In this document: piece after piece, positions 18,159 through 26,078 of the stretch | Layout: every line of letters begins with the position of its first letter | Position numbering within the stretch: the first letter of the stretch is position 1 | DNA from: Tous-C4FEB sp044356555 | Lineage (GTDB): Bacteria > Verrucomicrobiota > Verrucomicrobiia > Opitutales > Opitutaceae | DNA: 64,000 nt | Direction: 5' to 3' | Assembly (NCBI GenBank): GCA_044356555.1 | Contig: JBIKWB010000004.1 | Span: forward strand, 143,744 to 207,743 | The notes under the pieces: model-generated | The model's input: only the letters and a program-made list of their open reading frames with translations | What the model was told of the DNA's origin: nothing | Databases searched by the model: none | Made by a program: the position numbers and the translations under genes

Positions 18159-19057
18159 TGGCCACACCGACGTACAGCCTGATTCTTAACAACCTCTCGA
18201 CCGATGGGAAGACGGTGGGGGTCAACTACACGCACGAGCAACTGCAGGGGGTGTCGCTGGAGCAATTGCGCGCGCTCTTGCAGGCGCTCAGCACGGCGGC
18301 CTCCCGCCTGACAATTTACGAGCCGGCCGTGCCGGAGATCCGGATCAAGACGGAGCGCAGCGCGTTTGTGGTGCGCACGCGGCATCGACAGCTGTGCCTG
18401 ATGGGCTGGGAAAATAAGCTTCGGGGCGAAGAGCATTCCGTCGGTCTGGTTCTCAACACGATCACCGGAGTGGCGCAGGATCCGGTTCCGGCTGCGGTCA
18501 GCCCGCAAGGCGGCAATTCTTCGGCTTTGTCGGGTGCCGGTGATCTACGAGGCAGCACGCCGCCTTCTGGCACCGCCAGCAATTCTCCGCTCGAGACCGA
18601 AAGCCGCGCGCAGCTCGGCCCGGGGGCGGGCCGGGAGCCGGAAAAAGAGGGTGCTTTCCCGCGTTGGGCGAAGATCGCCGGGCTCGGCGTGCTGATCGCG
18701 GCGGCTAACGCGACGACGGTTTGGCTCGTGTTCTTCCGAGCCGTGAAGTCCCCCGTGGAGGCCTCGCAATCAATCCCTGATTTTGAAACGACGGAGCTAT
18801 TGGCCAAAGCTGCCGGAGAATATGAAACCGGCGCCGCCGAAGGCGACCGGAGGTTGATCATCGAGACCAGCGGAAACATCCGCGTTGCGAAATACGGCCC
18901 GCAGCGGGCCATTCTCCAAGAGACAACCCGCACGGCCAAAGGCGGCATCGTCAACGGCCGCACGCTGCTCATCACCAACGATCCGGCGACCATCGAGATC
19001 AAGGACGCAGATTCGGTGATTTATTTTAAGACGACCTTCAAGCGGCGCAGTCGCTGA
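18158..19057 (+). CDS. Single-pass membrane protein of unknown function, coupled to the pilin-like gene
   Basis: A 299-aa protein I do not recognise. It has a soluble N-terminal region (about residues 1-105), a low-complexity linker rich in Gly/Ser/Pro, one membrane helix (about 166-188, IAGLGVLIAAANATTVWLVF) and a C-terminal region of about 100 residues with beta-strand-like patterning (RLIIETSGNIRVAKYG). No signal peptide precedes it, so the first region is probably cytoplasmic and the last one outside. The start shares a base with the pilin-like stop, implying a joint role, perhaps anchoring or handling of the pilin-like subunit. Confidence 0.75.
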   Translation: MATPTYSLILNNLSTDGKTVGVNYTHEQLQGVSLEQLRALLQALSTAASRLTIYEPAVPEIRIKTERSAFVVRTRHRQLCLMGWENKLRGEEHSVGLVLNTITGVAQDPVPAAVSPQGGNSSALSGAGDLRGSTPPSGTASNSPLETESRAQLGPGAGREPEKEGAFPRWAKIAGLGVLIAAANATTVWLVFFRAVKSPVEASQSIPDFETTELLAKAAGEYETGAAEGDRRLIIETSGNIRVAKYGPQRAILQETTRTAKGGIVNGRTLLITNDPATIEIKDADSVIYFKTTFKRRSR

Positions 19058-19402
19058 GCCCGGTCGGGGCGCAGCTCAGTTTTTGCCCCGCAGAGCAACG
19101 AGGCGCGCGGGCACCCTCCGCGCACGTGGTCGAGCCACGCCCCGCCGCTCGCCGTGCGGTCGGCGACCAGCGCCTCAGCCTTTTGCCGATCGCCGCTTCG
19201 ATCGCACGGCGAGTTCCAAGCCCACGCGCCAAGCTGAGCGGCACCTCGTTACCGGCCTCAGCTCGTATTCCGACCCTCCGCCCGAAAACGAGAATCTCAG
19301 AGACCCGGCGGGCGCAGGCGCACGATGCGGCCGGCGTGGTCGCGGCTGCGGGGAGTGATCGCATTATCGATAAAGCCGTCCCGCCCCACCCGTACGCCGC
19401 CC
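19058..19402. other. Gap without a supported gene
   Basis: About 345 bases between the membrane protein and the convergent SDR gene. Frames cross it on both strands, but none shows family features or a credible start. A weak stem CGGGGC/GCCCCG just past the membrane-protein stop could act as a terminator. Nothing else was seen. Confidence 0.5.
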
Positions 19403-20167
19403 TCACTTCCCCGCCGACCAGCCGCCGTCGATCATGAAGTTGCTGCCGGTGACCATCGCCGACTCATCGGCCGCGAGGTAGAGCGCCGCCGCCGCGACCT
19501 CGTCGGTGCGCACCATCCGGCCGTTGAGCTGCGTCGCGTTGGCCGCACGCACGTAGTCGGCGCGCGCCGCGTCGTCCGGGTATTCGGCCAAGCGCCGGTG
19601 CAGCCACGGCGTCTCCGTACGACCCGGACAGATCGAGTTGAACCGCACTCCGGTGTGTGAGTGATCCAGCGCGAGCGCCTTCGTCAGCCCCACCACCGCG
19701 TGTTTGCTCGTCGTGTAAGCCAGCCGCTCGCGCACGGCCACCACGCCGCCCACGGAGGCCAGATTGATCACGCTCCCGCGCTGCCGCTCCAACATCGCCG
19801 GCACAAACGCCCGACAGAGATTAAACGGACCGCGCACGTTGACCGCGTGCAAGCGGTCGAGGTCCGCCGCCGCCGTGCGCAACAGATCGCCCACGTGGCC
19901 GATCCCGGCGTTGTTCACCAGTACATCGAGCGCCGGCAACCGCGCCGCGAGCGCCACCGCCGCCGCCTCGTCGCTCACATCGAGCGCGGCAAATTCCGCC
20001 ACCCCTCCCGTTGCGCGAATCGCCGCGACGACCTCGACCCCGTTCGCTTCATCGCGGTCCACCACCCACACGGTCGCGCCCTGCCGCGCAAACGTCTCCG
20101 CGATGGCCCGACCGATTCCGGATGCAGCGCCGGTGACGAGCGCGTTTTTGCCTGTGAGTTGAAACAT
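19403..20167 (-). CDS. Short-chain dehydrogenase/reductase
   Basis: A 254-aa classical SDR. The cofactor loop is TGAASGIGRAIAE (TGxxxGIG), Asp in VVDRDEANG suggests NAD preference, NNAGIG is the strand-4 motif, and the catalytic Ser/Tyr/Lys lie in INLASVGG and YTTSKHAVVG. CPGRTETPW is the usual post-catalytic block. The start chosen is MFQLTGKNALVTG; an upstream in-frame codon adds five residues without support. It oxidises or reduces an alcohol/ketone; the substrate is unknown. It appears to be transcribed alone. Confidence 0.92.
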   Translation of the reverse strand: MFQLTGKNALVTGAASGIGRAIAETFARQGATVWVVDRDEANGVEVVAAIRATGGVAEFAALDVSDEAAAVALAARLPALDVLVNNAGIGHVGDLLRTAAADLDRLHAVNVRGPFNLCRAFVPAMLERQRGSVINLASVGGVVAVRERLAYTTSKHAVVGLTKALALDHSHTGVRFNSICPGRTETPWLHRRLAEYPDDAARADYVRAANATQLNGRMVRTDEVAAAALYLAADESAMVTGSNFMIDGGWSAGK

Positions 20168-20449
20168 GGAGAAAACGAACAACGGTTAATTTTTCAGTCG
20201 GGCGGTTCTTGCCGCACCCGAGAACCAGATCGAAGCCACAACCCCCGCCCGTTGGCGAGCCCCTCTTCGCCCCAAACCCTTCACCCGAGTCGGCCCACCG
20301 CCCTACACCGGCACCAACACGGGCGGATCGATCACCGCCCGCAACGTTCCGCTCTCCACCCAGTCGCCTTCCAATTTCTCGATCTTCGCCACGCGCGGCA
20401 GCCCGCTCTCACCCTCCTGCAACCGGCTCTCCTTCCCCGCCTGCCGCGC

Positions 20450-21979
20450 TCACTTTCCTTCCCGCGCCCACGCTTTCATCTGCGCGATATTTTGCTCCGT
20501 CACCGTCGATCCCGACGCCTTTCCTTTTCGGTTTCCGTCGCCGACATAGACTTTCATGTCGCTGTCATACATCGCGTCGGACTCCGCCCCTTGGTCCTTG
20601 GTCTCAACCATCCAGCGATCGAGTCGCGCGCGCAGTTTTTCCAACGCCGCCCGGTGCGCTGGGTCACCCGCCAGATTGTTCACCTGCCAACGGTCGGTCG
20701 TCCACGCGTAGAGCTCCTCGGCCGGACGCGTCGGACTGAAGAGTAATTTCTCGGCGAGCGGATCGAGCGCCTTGGCGGCGTGGAGGGCACGGAGTGTCTG
20801 CACGATCGACTTGCCGTCTTTATAGGCGTTCGGCTGCAAGGCCGGCCGCGCCGGATAGTAATTCCGGATGTAGAGCAATGTTCCGTCCCGCACACTGCGC
20901 ATCCGCTCGACGGTTTCATCGCAACGGTCGCGCGCCGCAAACGCCTCCGCCCGCGCTTGGTAACCCGTCGCAAAAACGTTCCTCCCCTGCATCACCGCCG
21001 GCACCGGCAGACCGGCCGCCGCGAGCGAGATCGGCGCGAGGTCGATCAATTCCACGAAGTCGTCGCGCACCCGGCCTTTGGCGATCCCCGGCCCGCGCAC
21101 CACGAACGGCACGTGCGTCCCTTCGTCGTAAAGAAACTGCTTCCCGCGCGCGTGGCTGATCCCGTGGTCGGTCGTAAAGATCACGAGCGTCTGGTCCAGA
21201 ATCCCTTCGCGCTCCAACCGGGCGATCACGTCGCCTACGTGCCGGTCCGTCATGCGCACCGAATCAAGATAGGCCGCCCAATCGCGCAGCAGCACCGGGT
21301 CGCGCGGGTAATACGGCGGCAACGTCACTTTCTCCGGATCGGTCGCCGCACCCAACGCCGCTTTTGTGCGGGCCGCGAACGCTTGGGCCGTGGTATCGTT
21401 GCCGCCGCGGAGTTTGCCGCCCGCCAACTGCACCTGCATGAAAAACGGCTGGCCTGCTTTTCGCCCGGCCCAGTCGTGGCTCTGGTAAATCTTCGGATCC
21501 CATTCGAAATTGTAATCGGTCTTGCCGCGCTCACCGCCGCCTTCTCCGCCGGTTTTCTTTGCGTTCTTGCCTTTGGCCGCGCGCGCCGCGTCCTCCAGCC
21601 CGTCGCCGATGCAGGTGAAATACCCGGCCTGCTGGAAAATCGCCGGTACCGGCACGACGCCTTCGGGCAGCACGATCTTCTCGGTGCCGCGCCCGCTCCG
21701 ATGCTGGTGCGCTCCGATCGTCGTCTGATACATCCCCGTGATCAGAGCCGAGCGACACGGCGAACACACCGGCGCGGTGGTGTAGGCGCGGCTGAAGCGC
21801 GTGCCTTCGCGCGCGAGCCGGTCCACGTGCGGCGTCTCGATCAGTTTTTCACCGTAGCTCGAAAAATTCGCCGACATGTCGTCGACGATGAACCAGAGAA
21901 TGTTCGGCCGGGTTTCGGCCGCGAACACCGGGGCTACCAACAGGAACAACGCAACCAAGAGGCCGGGGATTTTTTTCAT
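20450..21979 (-). CDS. Secreted S1-family sulfatase
   Basis: A 509-aa sulfatase with a signal peptide from MKKIPGLLVALFLL to about VFAAE. Metal-binding RPNILWFIVDDMS and the formylglycine site VCSPCRSALITG are present. The latter is CxPxR, with Cys where most relatives have Ser. Further blocks are FTTDHGISHARG and HVPFVVRGPG. The frame extends upstream by 17 codons, but the signal peptide decides the start. It removes sulfate from an unknown ester, probably polysaccharide. It is not in an obvious operon. Confidence 0.93.
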   Translation of the reverse strand: MKKIPGLLVALFLLVAPVFAAETRPNILWFIVDDMSANFSSYGEKLIETPHVDRLAREGTRFSRAYTTAPVCSPCRSALITGMYQTTIGAHQHRSGRGTEKIVLPEGVVPVPAIFQQAGYFTCIGDGLEDAARAAKGKNAKKTGGEGGGERGKTDYNFEWDPKIYQSHDWAGRKAGQPFFMQVQLAGGKLRGGNDTTAQAFAARTKAALGAATDPEKVTLPPYYPRDPVLLRDWAAYLDSVRMTDRHVGDVIARLEREGILDQTLVIFTTDHGISHARGKQFLYDEGTHVPFVVRGPGIAKGRVRDDFVELIDLAPISLAAAGLPVPAVMQGRNVFATGYQARAEAFAARDRCDETVERMRSVRDGTLLYIRNYYPARPALQPNAYKDGKSIVQTLRALHAAKALDPLAEKLLFSPTRPAEELYAWTTDRWQVNNLAGDPAHRAALEKLRARLDRWMVETKDQGAESDAMYDSDMKVYVGDGNRKGKASGSTVTEQNIAQMKAWAREGK

Positions 21980-22154
21980 GGGTGACCCGAAAATCCCGTT
22001 CATCCGTCGTTTGGCAAACCTTCCCATCATCCCACCGTCGCGGGAAAAACTGCCACAGCGAGGGCCTGCCGTGGCCCGAGCCGAAAAATCTGGCTGAACC
22101 TGGGCAGAAGCGCGCGCTCGCGCGCGGAAGGCCTTTCGCCCGCGCGCTCGGCCC

Positions 22155-22451
22155 TTAAGCCGTCGCCCTGCGCCGTGCGCCCCGGCGCACCAGCGCCACC
22201 ACGCCGACGATGATCAGCACCGGGATCCAGACCGGCGAAAGCACGAGGGCCACCACCGATCCGACTATCACCACCGCCGCCCCGATCGAAAGACCGACCG
22301 CGCACAACAGCCCGCCCACCGCCAGCAGGCCCAAGCCCAAGAGCATCAGCCCCCCGAGACTCAAACCGCCGACCAATAACAGCGCTGGCAGCAGCTTCAC
22401 CACGATCACCGCCGCGATCAGAATCAAGACGACCTTTAGAAATGTTTTCAT
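22155..22451 (-). CDS. Small hydrophobic membrane protein
   Basis: A 98-aa protein that is almost wholly hydrophobic, with two to three membrane spans (starting MKTFLKVVLILIAAVIVV) and a basic tail RRGARRRATA. No family was recognised, and the glycine/leucine repeats are typical of small inner-membrane proteins. Its start lies next to the divergent Nudix locus. Function unknown. Confidence 0.65.
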   Translation of the reverse strand: MKTFLKVVLILIAAVIVVKLLPALLLVGGLSLGGLMLLGLGLLAVGGLLCAVGLSIGAAVVIVGSVVALVLSPVWIPVLIIVGVVALVRRGARRRATA

Positions 22452-22508
22452 GCCTCAACAACCCGTCGCCCCGCAAAAAGTTGCACGCCACTTCAACCCT
22501 GTTCCCCC

Positions 22509-22637
22509 ATTCGCGCAAATTCGCGTCATTCGCGGGCAGCTTTCCGCCTCCGACTTTCGTGTGTTTCGTGGTTCACCCTCCGGCCGCTTTGCCCTTTTCC
22601 GATCCACCTTCCGTGTATTCCGTGTGTTCCGTGGGCA
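22509..22637. repeat. Interspersed B and A repeat modules upstream of mutT
   Basis: One B module (ATTCGCG-type units ending CGCGGGC, 22509-22540), a shorter TTTCGTGTGTTTCGTGG variant (22555-22573) and one A module (TTCCGTGTATTCCGTGTG then TTCCGTGGGC, 22609-22637). The same modules fill the gaps between 36.4 and 39.9 kb. Here they run into the front of the Nudix reading frame. Confidence 0.75.
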
Positions 22638-23101
22638 CCATCTCCTCATCCTCTTCCTCGTCCGAACCCGTTTCACCCGCCGACCGCGCGCCGGTTCCCG
22701 TCGTCTGCGCCGTGCTCGAAGACACCGCCGGCCGCATCCTCATCGCTCAACGCCCCGCGCACAAACACCTCGGCCTGCTCTGGGAGTTTCCCGGCGGCAA
22801 AGTCGATCCCGGCGAAACCCCCGCCGCCGCGCTCCACCGCGAACTCACCGAAGAACTCGGCTGCACCGTCACGATCACCCGCACCCTCGAGCCGTTTCTC
22901 CACGATTACACCCGGGTCATCATCGAGATGTTTCCCTTCGTCTGCCACCTCGCGCCCGGCAGCCCCGCACCGGCCGCCCTCGAGCACCTCGCCCTCCGCT
23001 GGGTCACGCCCCGCGAACTCTCATCCTTCGACCTCGCTCCCGCCGACTGGCCCGTCGTCGCCCGCTACCGCGCCAATCCCGATCCGTGCTGCGCGCACTG
23101 A
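22631..23101 (+). CDS. mutT: MutT-like Nudix hydrolase (8-oxo-dGTP diphosphatase type)
   Basis: The Nudix box GX5EX7REUXEEXGU is complete in GGKVDPGETPAAALHRELTE plus ELG. It is preceded by VVCAVLEDTAGRILIAQRP and followed by the HDYTRVIIEMFPF strand usual in MutT. It would hydrolyse oxidised nucleoside triphosphates such as 8-oxo-dGTP in the cytoplasm. The start is uncertain: the only in-frame ATG (22442) would translate the interspersed repeat as the first ~60 residues, so I place it at a GTG inside the last repeat unit, about 19 codons before the conserved domain. Confidence 0.85.
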   Translation: MGTISSSSSSSEPVSPADRAPVPVVCAVLEDTAGRILIAQRPAHKHLGLLWEFPGGKVDPGETPAAALHRELTEELGCTVTITRTLEPFLHDYTRVIIEMFPFVCHLAPGSPAPAALEHLALRWVTPRELSSFDLAPADWPVVARYRANPDPCCAH

Positions 23102-23114
23102 CCGGCCGGCCGAT

Positions 23115-23137
23115 GTAGGAGCCCGCTCGCGGGCGAT
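23115..23137. repeat. REP-like hairpin between mutT and the HDOD gene
   Basis: GTAGGAGCCCGC followed by TC and GCGGGCGATC forms a 6-bp GC hairpin with a conserved left shoulder, like short REP elements of other bacteria. It lies between the convergent mutT and HDOD stops and may serve as a terminator. Confidence 0.45.
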
Positions 23138-23215
23138 CTCCCCCGTCAAGCTACCCTGCGGCTCCGCTCCGCGCCCTCCGCCCCGGCGCTCTCAGCCCTC
23201 AACCTTTCCCCCGGC

Positions 23216-24382
23216 TCAGTTCCCCTGCCGCAGACCGCGCAACTCCGCCCGTAGCCCGCTCAGAAACGGCCCGAGGTCCGCTTCGATGGCTTCGGGGTCC
23301 AGTCCGCCGCCGCATTCTTCCTCGACCACCCGCCACGCCGGGTGCGTCGCAAAATCCCCGTCGCTCTCATCCAGCCGCGCCCCGCTGAACCCGAGGCCGT
23401 GCGCCTTGCTGAGATGATTCGCCAGCGCGATCAGGGCCACCTCCAGCCGATGCGTCGCCGCTCCCGCCGGATCATGGTGGTGCGCGATCGCCTGCACCAC
23501 CATCGCGGGCAGACCGTTGTGCGTGGCAAACATCACACCGGCTTCCCGGTGGTCCACCCCGAGCGTCTCGCGCTCCAGGATCTCCAGCCGGCCGCCCTCG
23601 CCCCAAGCCCGCACGAGCACATCGCGGTAGGACTGGGCCGCGATGGTCGAGAGCACGATCTTGCCCACGTCGTGCAACAGCGCCGCCAAGTGGATCTGCG
23701 AGTCGCCCGCCGACCGCAGGCGCCGCTCCAGTTCCTCCGCGATGGCCGCCGTCGCCAACGCATGCACCCACAGGTGCCGCCAGTCGAAGCCTTCCGCGAC
23801 TTTGTCGGCATTGTTCAACGTGAAGAGCGCCTGCGCCGTTTTGCGCACGCGCACAACGCCGAGCATCTGCACCGCCGTCTCAAGATCTTCGATGCGCCGG
23901 TCCGAACCGACCAGGGCGGAATTCGCCATCCGCAACACCCGCACGCAGAGCGCGCCGTCTTTGTTGATCGCCGCCACCACCTCGGGGACCGACACATCCG
24001 GCCGATTCGTCGCCTGCTTGAATCCCTGCGCCAACGACTGCAGCGCCGGGATTTGCCGCAAATCGCGCAATGCCGCCAACGTCGCCTCCCGGGTCAGCTT
24101 CGGCTTGTTGCTTAGCTCCGCCGTCGCCGGCTGCAACGCCGGCAACCCCACGGTTTCCAGCAGCGGCGCCATCTCCGACCCCGCGCGGCCCGCGGGCACG
24201 TCCTCCCCCACCGCGGCCGCAGCTTGCTCCGTTGCCGTTGCTGGGGCCGGCGCCGGGGCTGGAGCCGGAGCAGGACGCGGCACCGCCTCCACGGCCGAAG
24301 GCGGCGTCACCGTCGGCCTTGCCTTAGCCAGCAGCCGCGCCCACCAACTGCGCCAATGCAAGACGAGAGCACTCATATTCAT
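23216..24382 (-). CDS. HDOD-domain signalling protein
   Basis: A 388-aa protein. The first ~100 residues are a low-complexity alternation of Pro and Ala. A HDOD domain follows (LRDLRQIPALQSLAQ, VRVLRMANSALVG, AVQMLGVVRVRKTA) and keeps HDVGK and HHHDPAG, part of the HD-type metal site. HDOD proteins act in the cytoplasm in signal transduction (stress, motility, second-messenger-linked) and usually lack enzyme activity. The gene stands alone and is flanked by two copies of the 3' end of mutT, suggesting it was inserted or duplicated together with that segment. Confidence 0.88.
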   Translation of the reverse strand: MNMSALVLHWRSWWARLLAKARPTVTPPSAVEAVPRPAPAPAPAPAPATATEQAAAAVGEDVPAGRAGSEMAPLLETVGLPALQPATAELSNKPKLTREATLAALRDLRQIPALQSLAQGFKQATNRPDVSVPEVVAAINKDGALCVRVLRMANSALVGSDRRIEDLETAVQMLGVVRVRKTAQALFTLNNADKVAEGFDWRHLWVHALATAAIAEELERRLRSAGDSQIHLAALLHDVGKIVLSTIAAQSYRDVLVRAWGEGGRLEILERETLGVDHREAGVMFATHNGLPAMVVQAIAHHHDPAGAATHRLEVALIALANHLSKAHGLGFSGARLDESDGDFATHPAWRVVEEECGGGLDPEAIEADLGPFLSGLRAELRGLRQGN

Positions 24383-24488
24383 ACGTATGTCGCAGCTATC
24401 GGCTCGTTTGCCTTCCGACTTGAGCTCCGAACGCCCCCACGGTCTTTTTCCGGTTTACCCAGCGAAAATCACCCGCGCCCCCCCCGCT

Positions 24489-24541
24489 GACTGGCCCGTC
24501 GCGCACCTTGCCGCGCCATTCCCGATCCGTGCTGCGCGCAC
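24489..24541 (+). repeat. Duplicated 3' end of the mutT gene
   Basis: This stretch repeats mutT bases 23045-23098: GACTGGCCCGTCG, a divergent 9-10 base spacer, then a 31-base block ending TGCTGCGCGCAC that differs at one position. It is not in an open frame with the Nudix box. With the original copy it brackets the HDOD gene as direct repeats. Confidence 0.8.
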
Positions 24542-24573
24542 GGATACCCACGTCCCTTAAGGCGACGGGGCGA

Positions 24574-26076
24574 TCAGGCGATCAGTGGCTCGATCACGTG
24601 GCCATGGACATCGGTGAGGCGTCGATCGATGCCGTTGTGCCGGAAGGTGAGCCGCGTGTGGTCGAGCCCGAGTTGGTGGAGAATCGTGGCGTGGATATCG
24701 TAAACCGTGGTCGGGTTTGAGCGGTCGAGGGGCTTGTAGCCCCAGAGGTCGCTCTCGCCGTGCGTCATGCCGCCCTTGATGCCGCCGCCGCAGAGCCAAT
24801 TCGTAAACACGAACGGATTGTGGTCGCGGCCTTTGCCACCCTGGGACGAAGGCATCCGGCCAAACTCGGTCGTCCATAAAATCAACGTGTCCTCGAGCAG
24901 GCCCCGTTGCTTGAGGTCTTGAATGAACGCGGCGGCGCCCCGGGCCATGCCGAGCGCGAGCGGACCGTGATCGCGCTGCACGTCCTCGTGCGAATCCCAA
25001 TTGCGGCGCGGGAAGCTGTTGTCGTTGCCGCTCCAGATCTGGACGAACCGCACGCCGCGTTCGAGCAGCCGGCGCGCGGCCAGACACTTTTGCGAGAAAT
25101 GAAACGCCTCTTCGTCGGCGCTGATTTCCTTCGGCCACGTCTTCGGTCCACCGTCGAGGCCGTAGAGTTTCAGGACATGCGCGGGCTCCGCCTTCAGATT
25201 GAGTGCCTCGGGCGCGGCGAGCTGCATGCGCGCCGCGAGCTCGTAGCTGCGGATGCGGGCGTCGAGCCGCTGGTCGCCTTCGCGCGTGGCGGCGTGCTGC
25301 CGGTTGAGATCGGCCATCAGCCGGTGCCCCGCCGTCTCGCCGTTGGGCGTGATAAACTTCCCGGACGCGTGGGGAAACAGATCGGCGACCGGAGCCTCGG
25401 CCCCCGGAAAAATGATCGTGCCGCTGTGCTGCGAGGGGAGAAAAGCCGCATCCCAGTTCTTCACGCCGTTGGACGCGAACCCGCGGTGATCGGGCAGCAC
25501 GACAAACGTCGGGAGATTTTCATTGAGCGAGCCGAGGCCGTAGCTGGCCCAGCAGCCGGCACCGGGAAAGCCCGGCAACTGAAACCCGGTCGACTGCAGC
25601 AGCGTCGCGGCGCTGTGCACCCCGGATTTGCCGACCATGTTGTGGACGAACGCGAGATCATCGACCACGCCTCCGAGCGGGGCCACGACCTCGCTGAGCA
25701 TTTTTCCGGACTGGCCGTAGGGTCGGAAATCCCAGACGGGGCGCAACCACGGTCCGAGGCCGTTTTGGAAGGCTTCGACGGGCTCCCCGAAATCGCTCGG
25801 CTGCCCGTGGCGTTTGATCAGCTCGGGCTTGTAATCGAAGAGATCGATGTGGCTGGCCGCGCCGGCCATGAAGAACTGCACGACGCGTTTCGCTTTCGCC
25901 GGATGATGCAGGGGCCGCGACGCCGGGCCCGGCGCATCGGCGGCGAGGGCGCGGTCTTGGCCGAGCATGGCCGCGAGCGCGAGGCCGCCGAGACCGCCGC
26001 CGCTTTGCCAAAGGAAATCGCGGCGGGAAATCGGGCGGGACGCCGCAGGGCGGTGAAAGGGAGAATCGTGGGCCAT
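24574..26076 (-). CDS. DUF1501 family protein, Tat-exported
   Basis: A 500-aa paralogue of the gene at 1978, with Tat signal SRRDFLWQSGGGLGG. Family blocks are FDYKPELIKRHGQ, WDSHEDVQRDHG, LILWTTEFGRMP and GRDHNPFVF. It starts two bases after the stop of the PSD1 gene at 26079, so the pair is one operon on the minus strand with the PSD1 gene first, the same order as at the left edge. Role as for that gene: probably extracytoplasmic hydrolysis with the PSD1 partner. Confidence 0.93.
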   Translation of the reverse strand: MAHDSPFHRPAASRPISRRDFLWQSGGGLGGLALAAMLGQDRALAADAPGPASRPLHHPAKAKRVVQFFMAGAASHIDLFDYKPELIKRHGQPSDFGEPVEAFQNGLGPWLRPVWDFRPYGQSGKMLSEVVAPLGGVVDDLAFVHNMVGKSGVHSAATLLQSTGFQLPGFPGAGCWASYGLGSLNENLPTFVVLPDHRGFASNGVKNWDAAFLPSQHSGTIIFPGAEAPVADLFPHASGKFITPNGETAGHRLMADLNRQHAATREGDQRLDARIRSYELAARMQLAAPEALNLKAEPAHVLKLYGLDGGPKTWPKEISADEEAFHFSQKCLAARRLLERGVRFVQIWSGNDNSFPRRNWDSHEDVQRDHGPLALGMARGAAAFIQDLKQRGLLEDTLILWTTEFGRMPSSQGGKGRDHNPFVFTNWLCGGGIKGGMTHGESDLWGYKPLDRSNPTTVYDIHATILHQLGLDHTRLTFRHNGIDRRLTDVHGHVIEPLIA

Positions 26077-26078
26077 CG

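Noticed and set aside
19038..19406. 122-codon minus-strand frame in the 19-kb gap
   Set aside because: No conserved features, no ribosome-binding site, Arg/Ala-rich composition typical of random GC-rich sequence.
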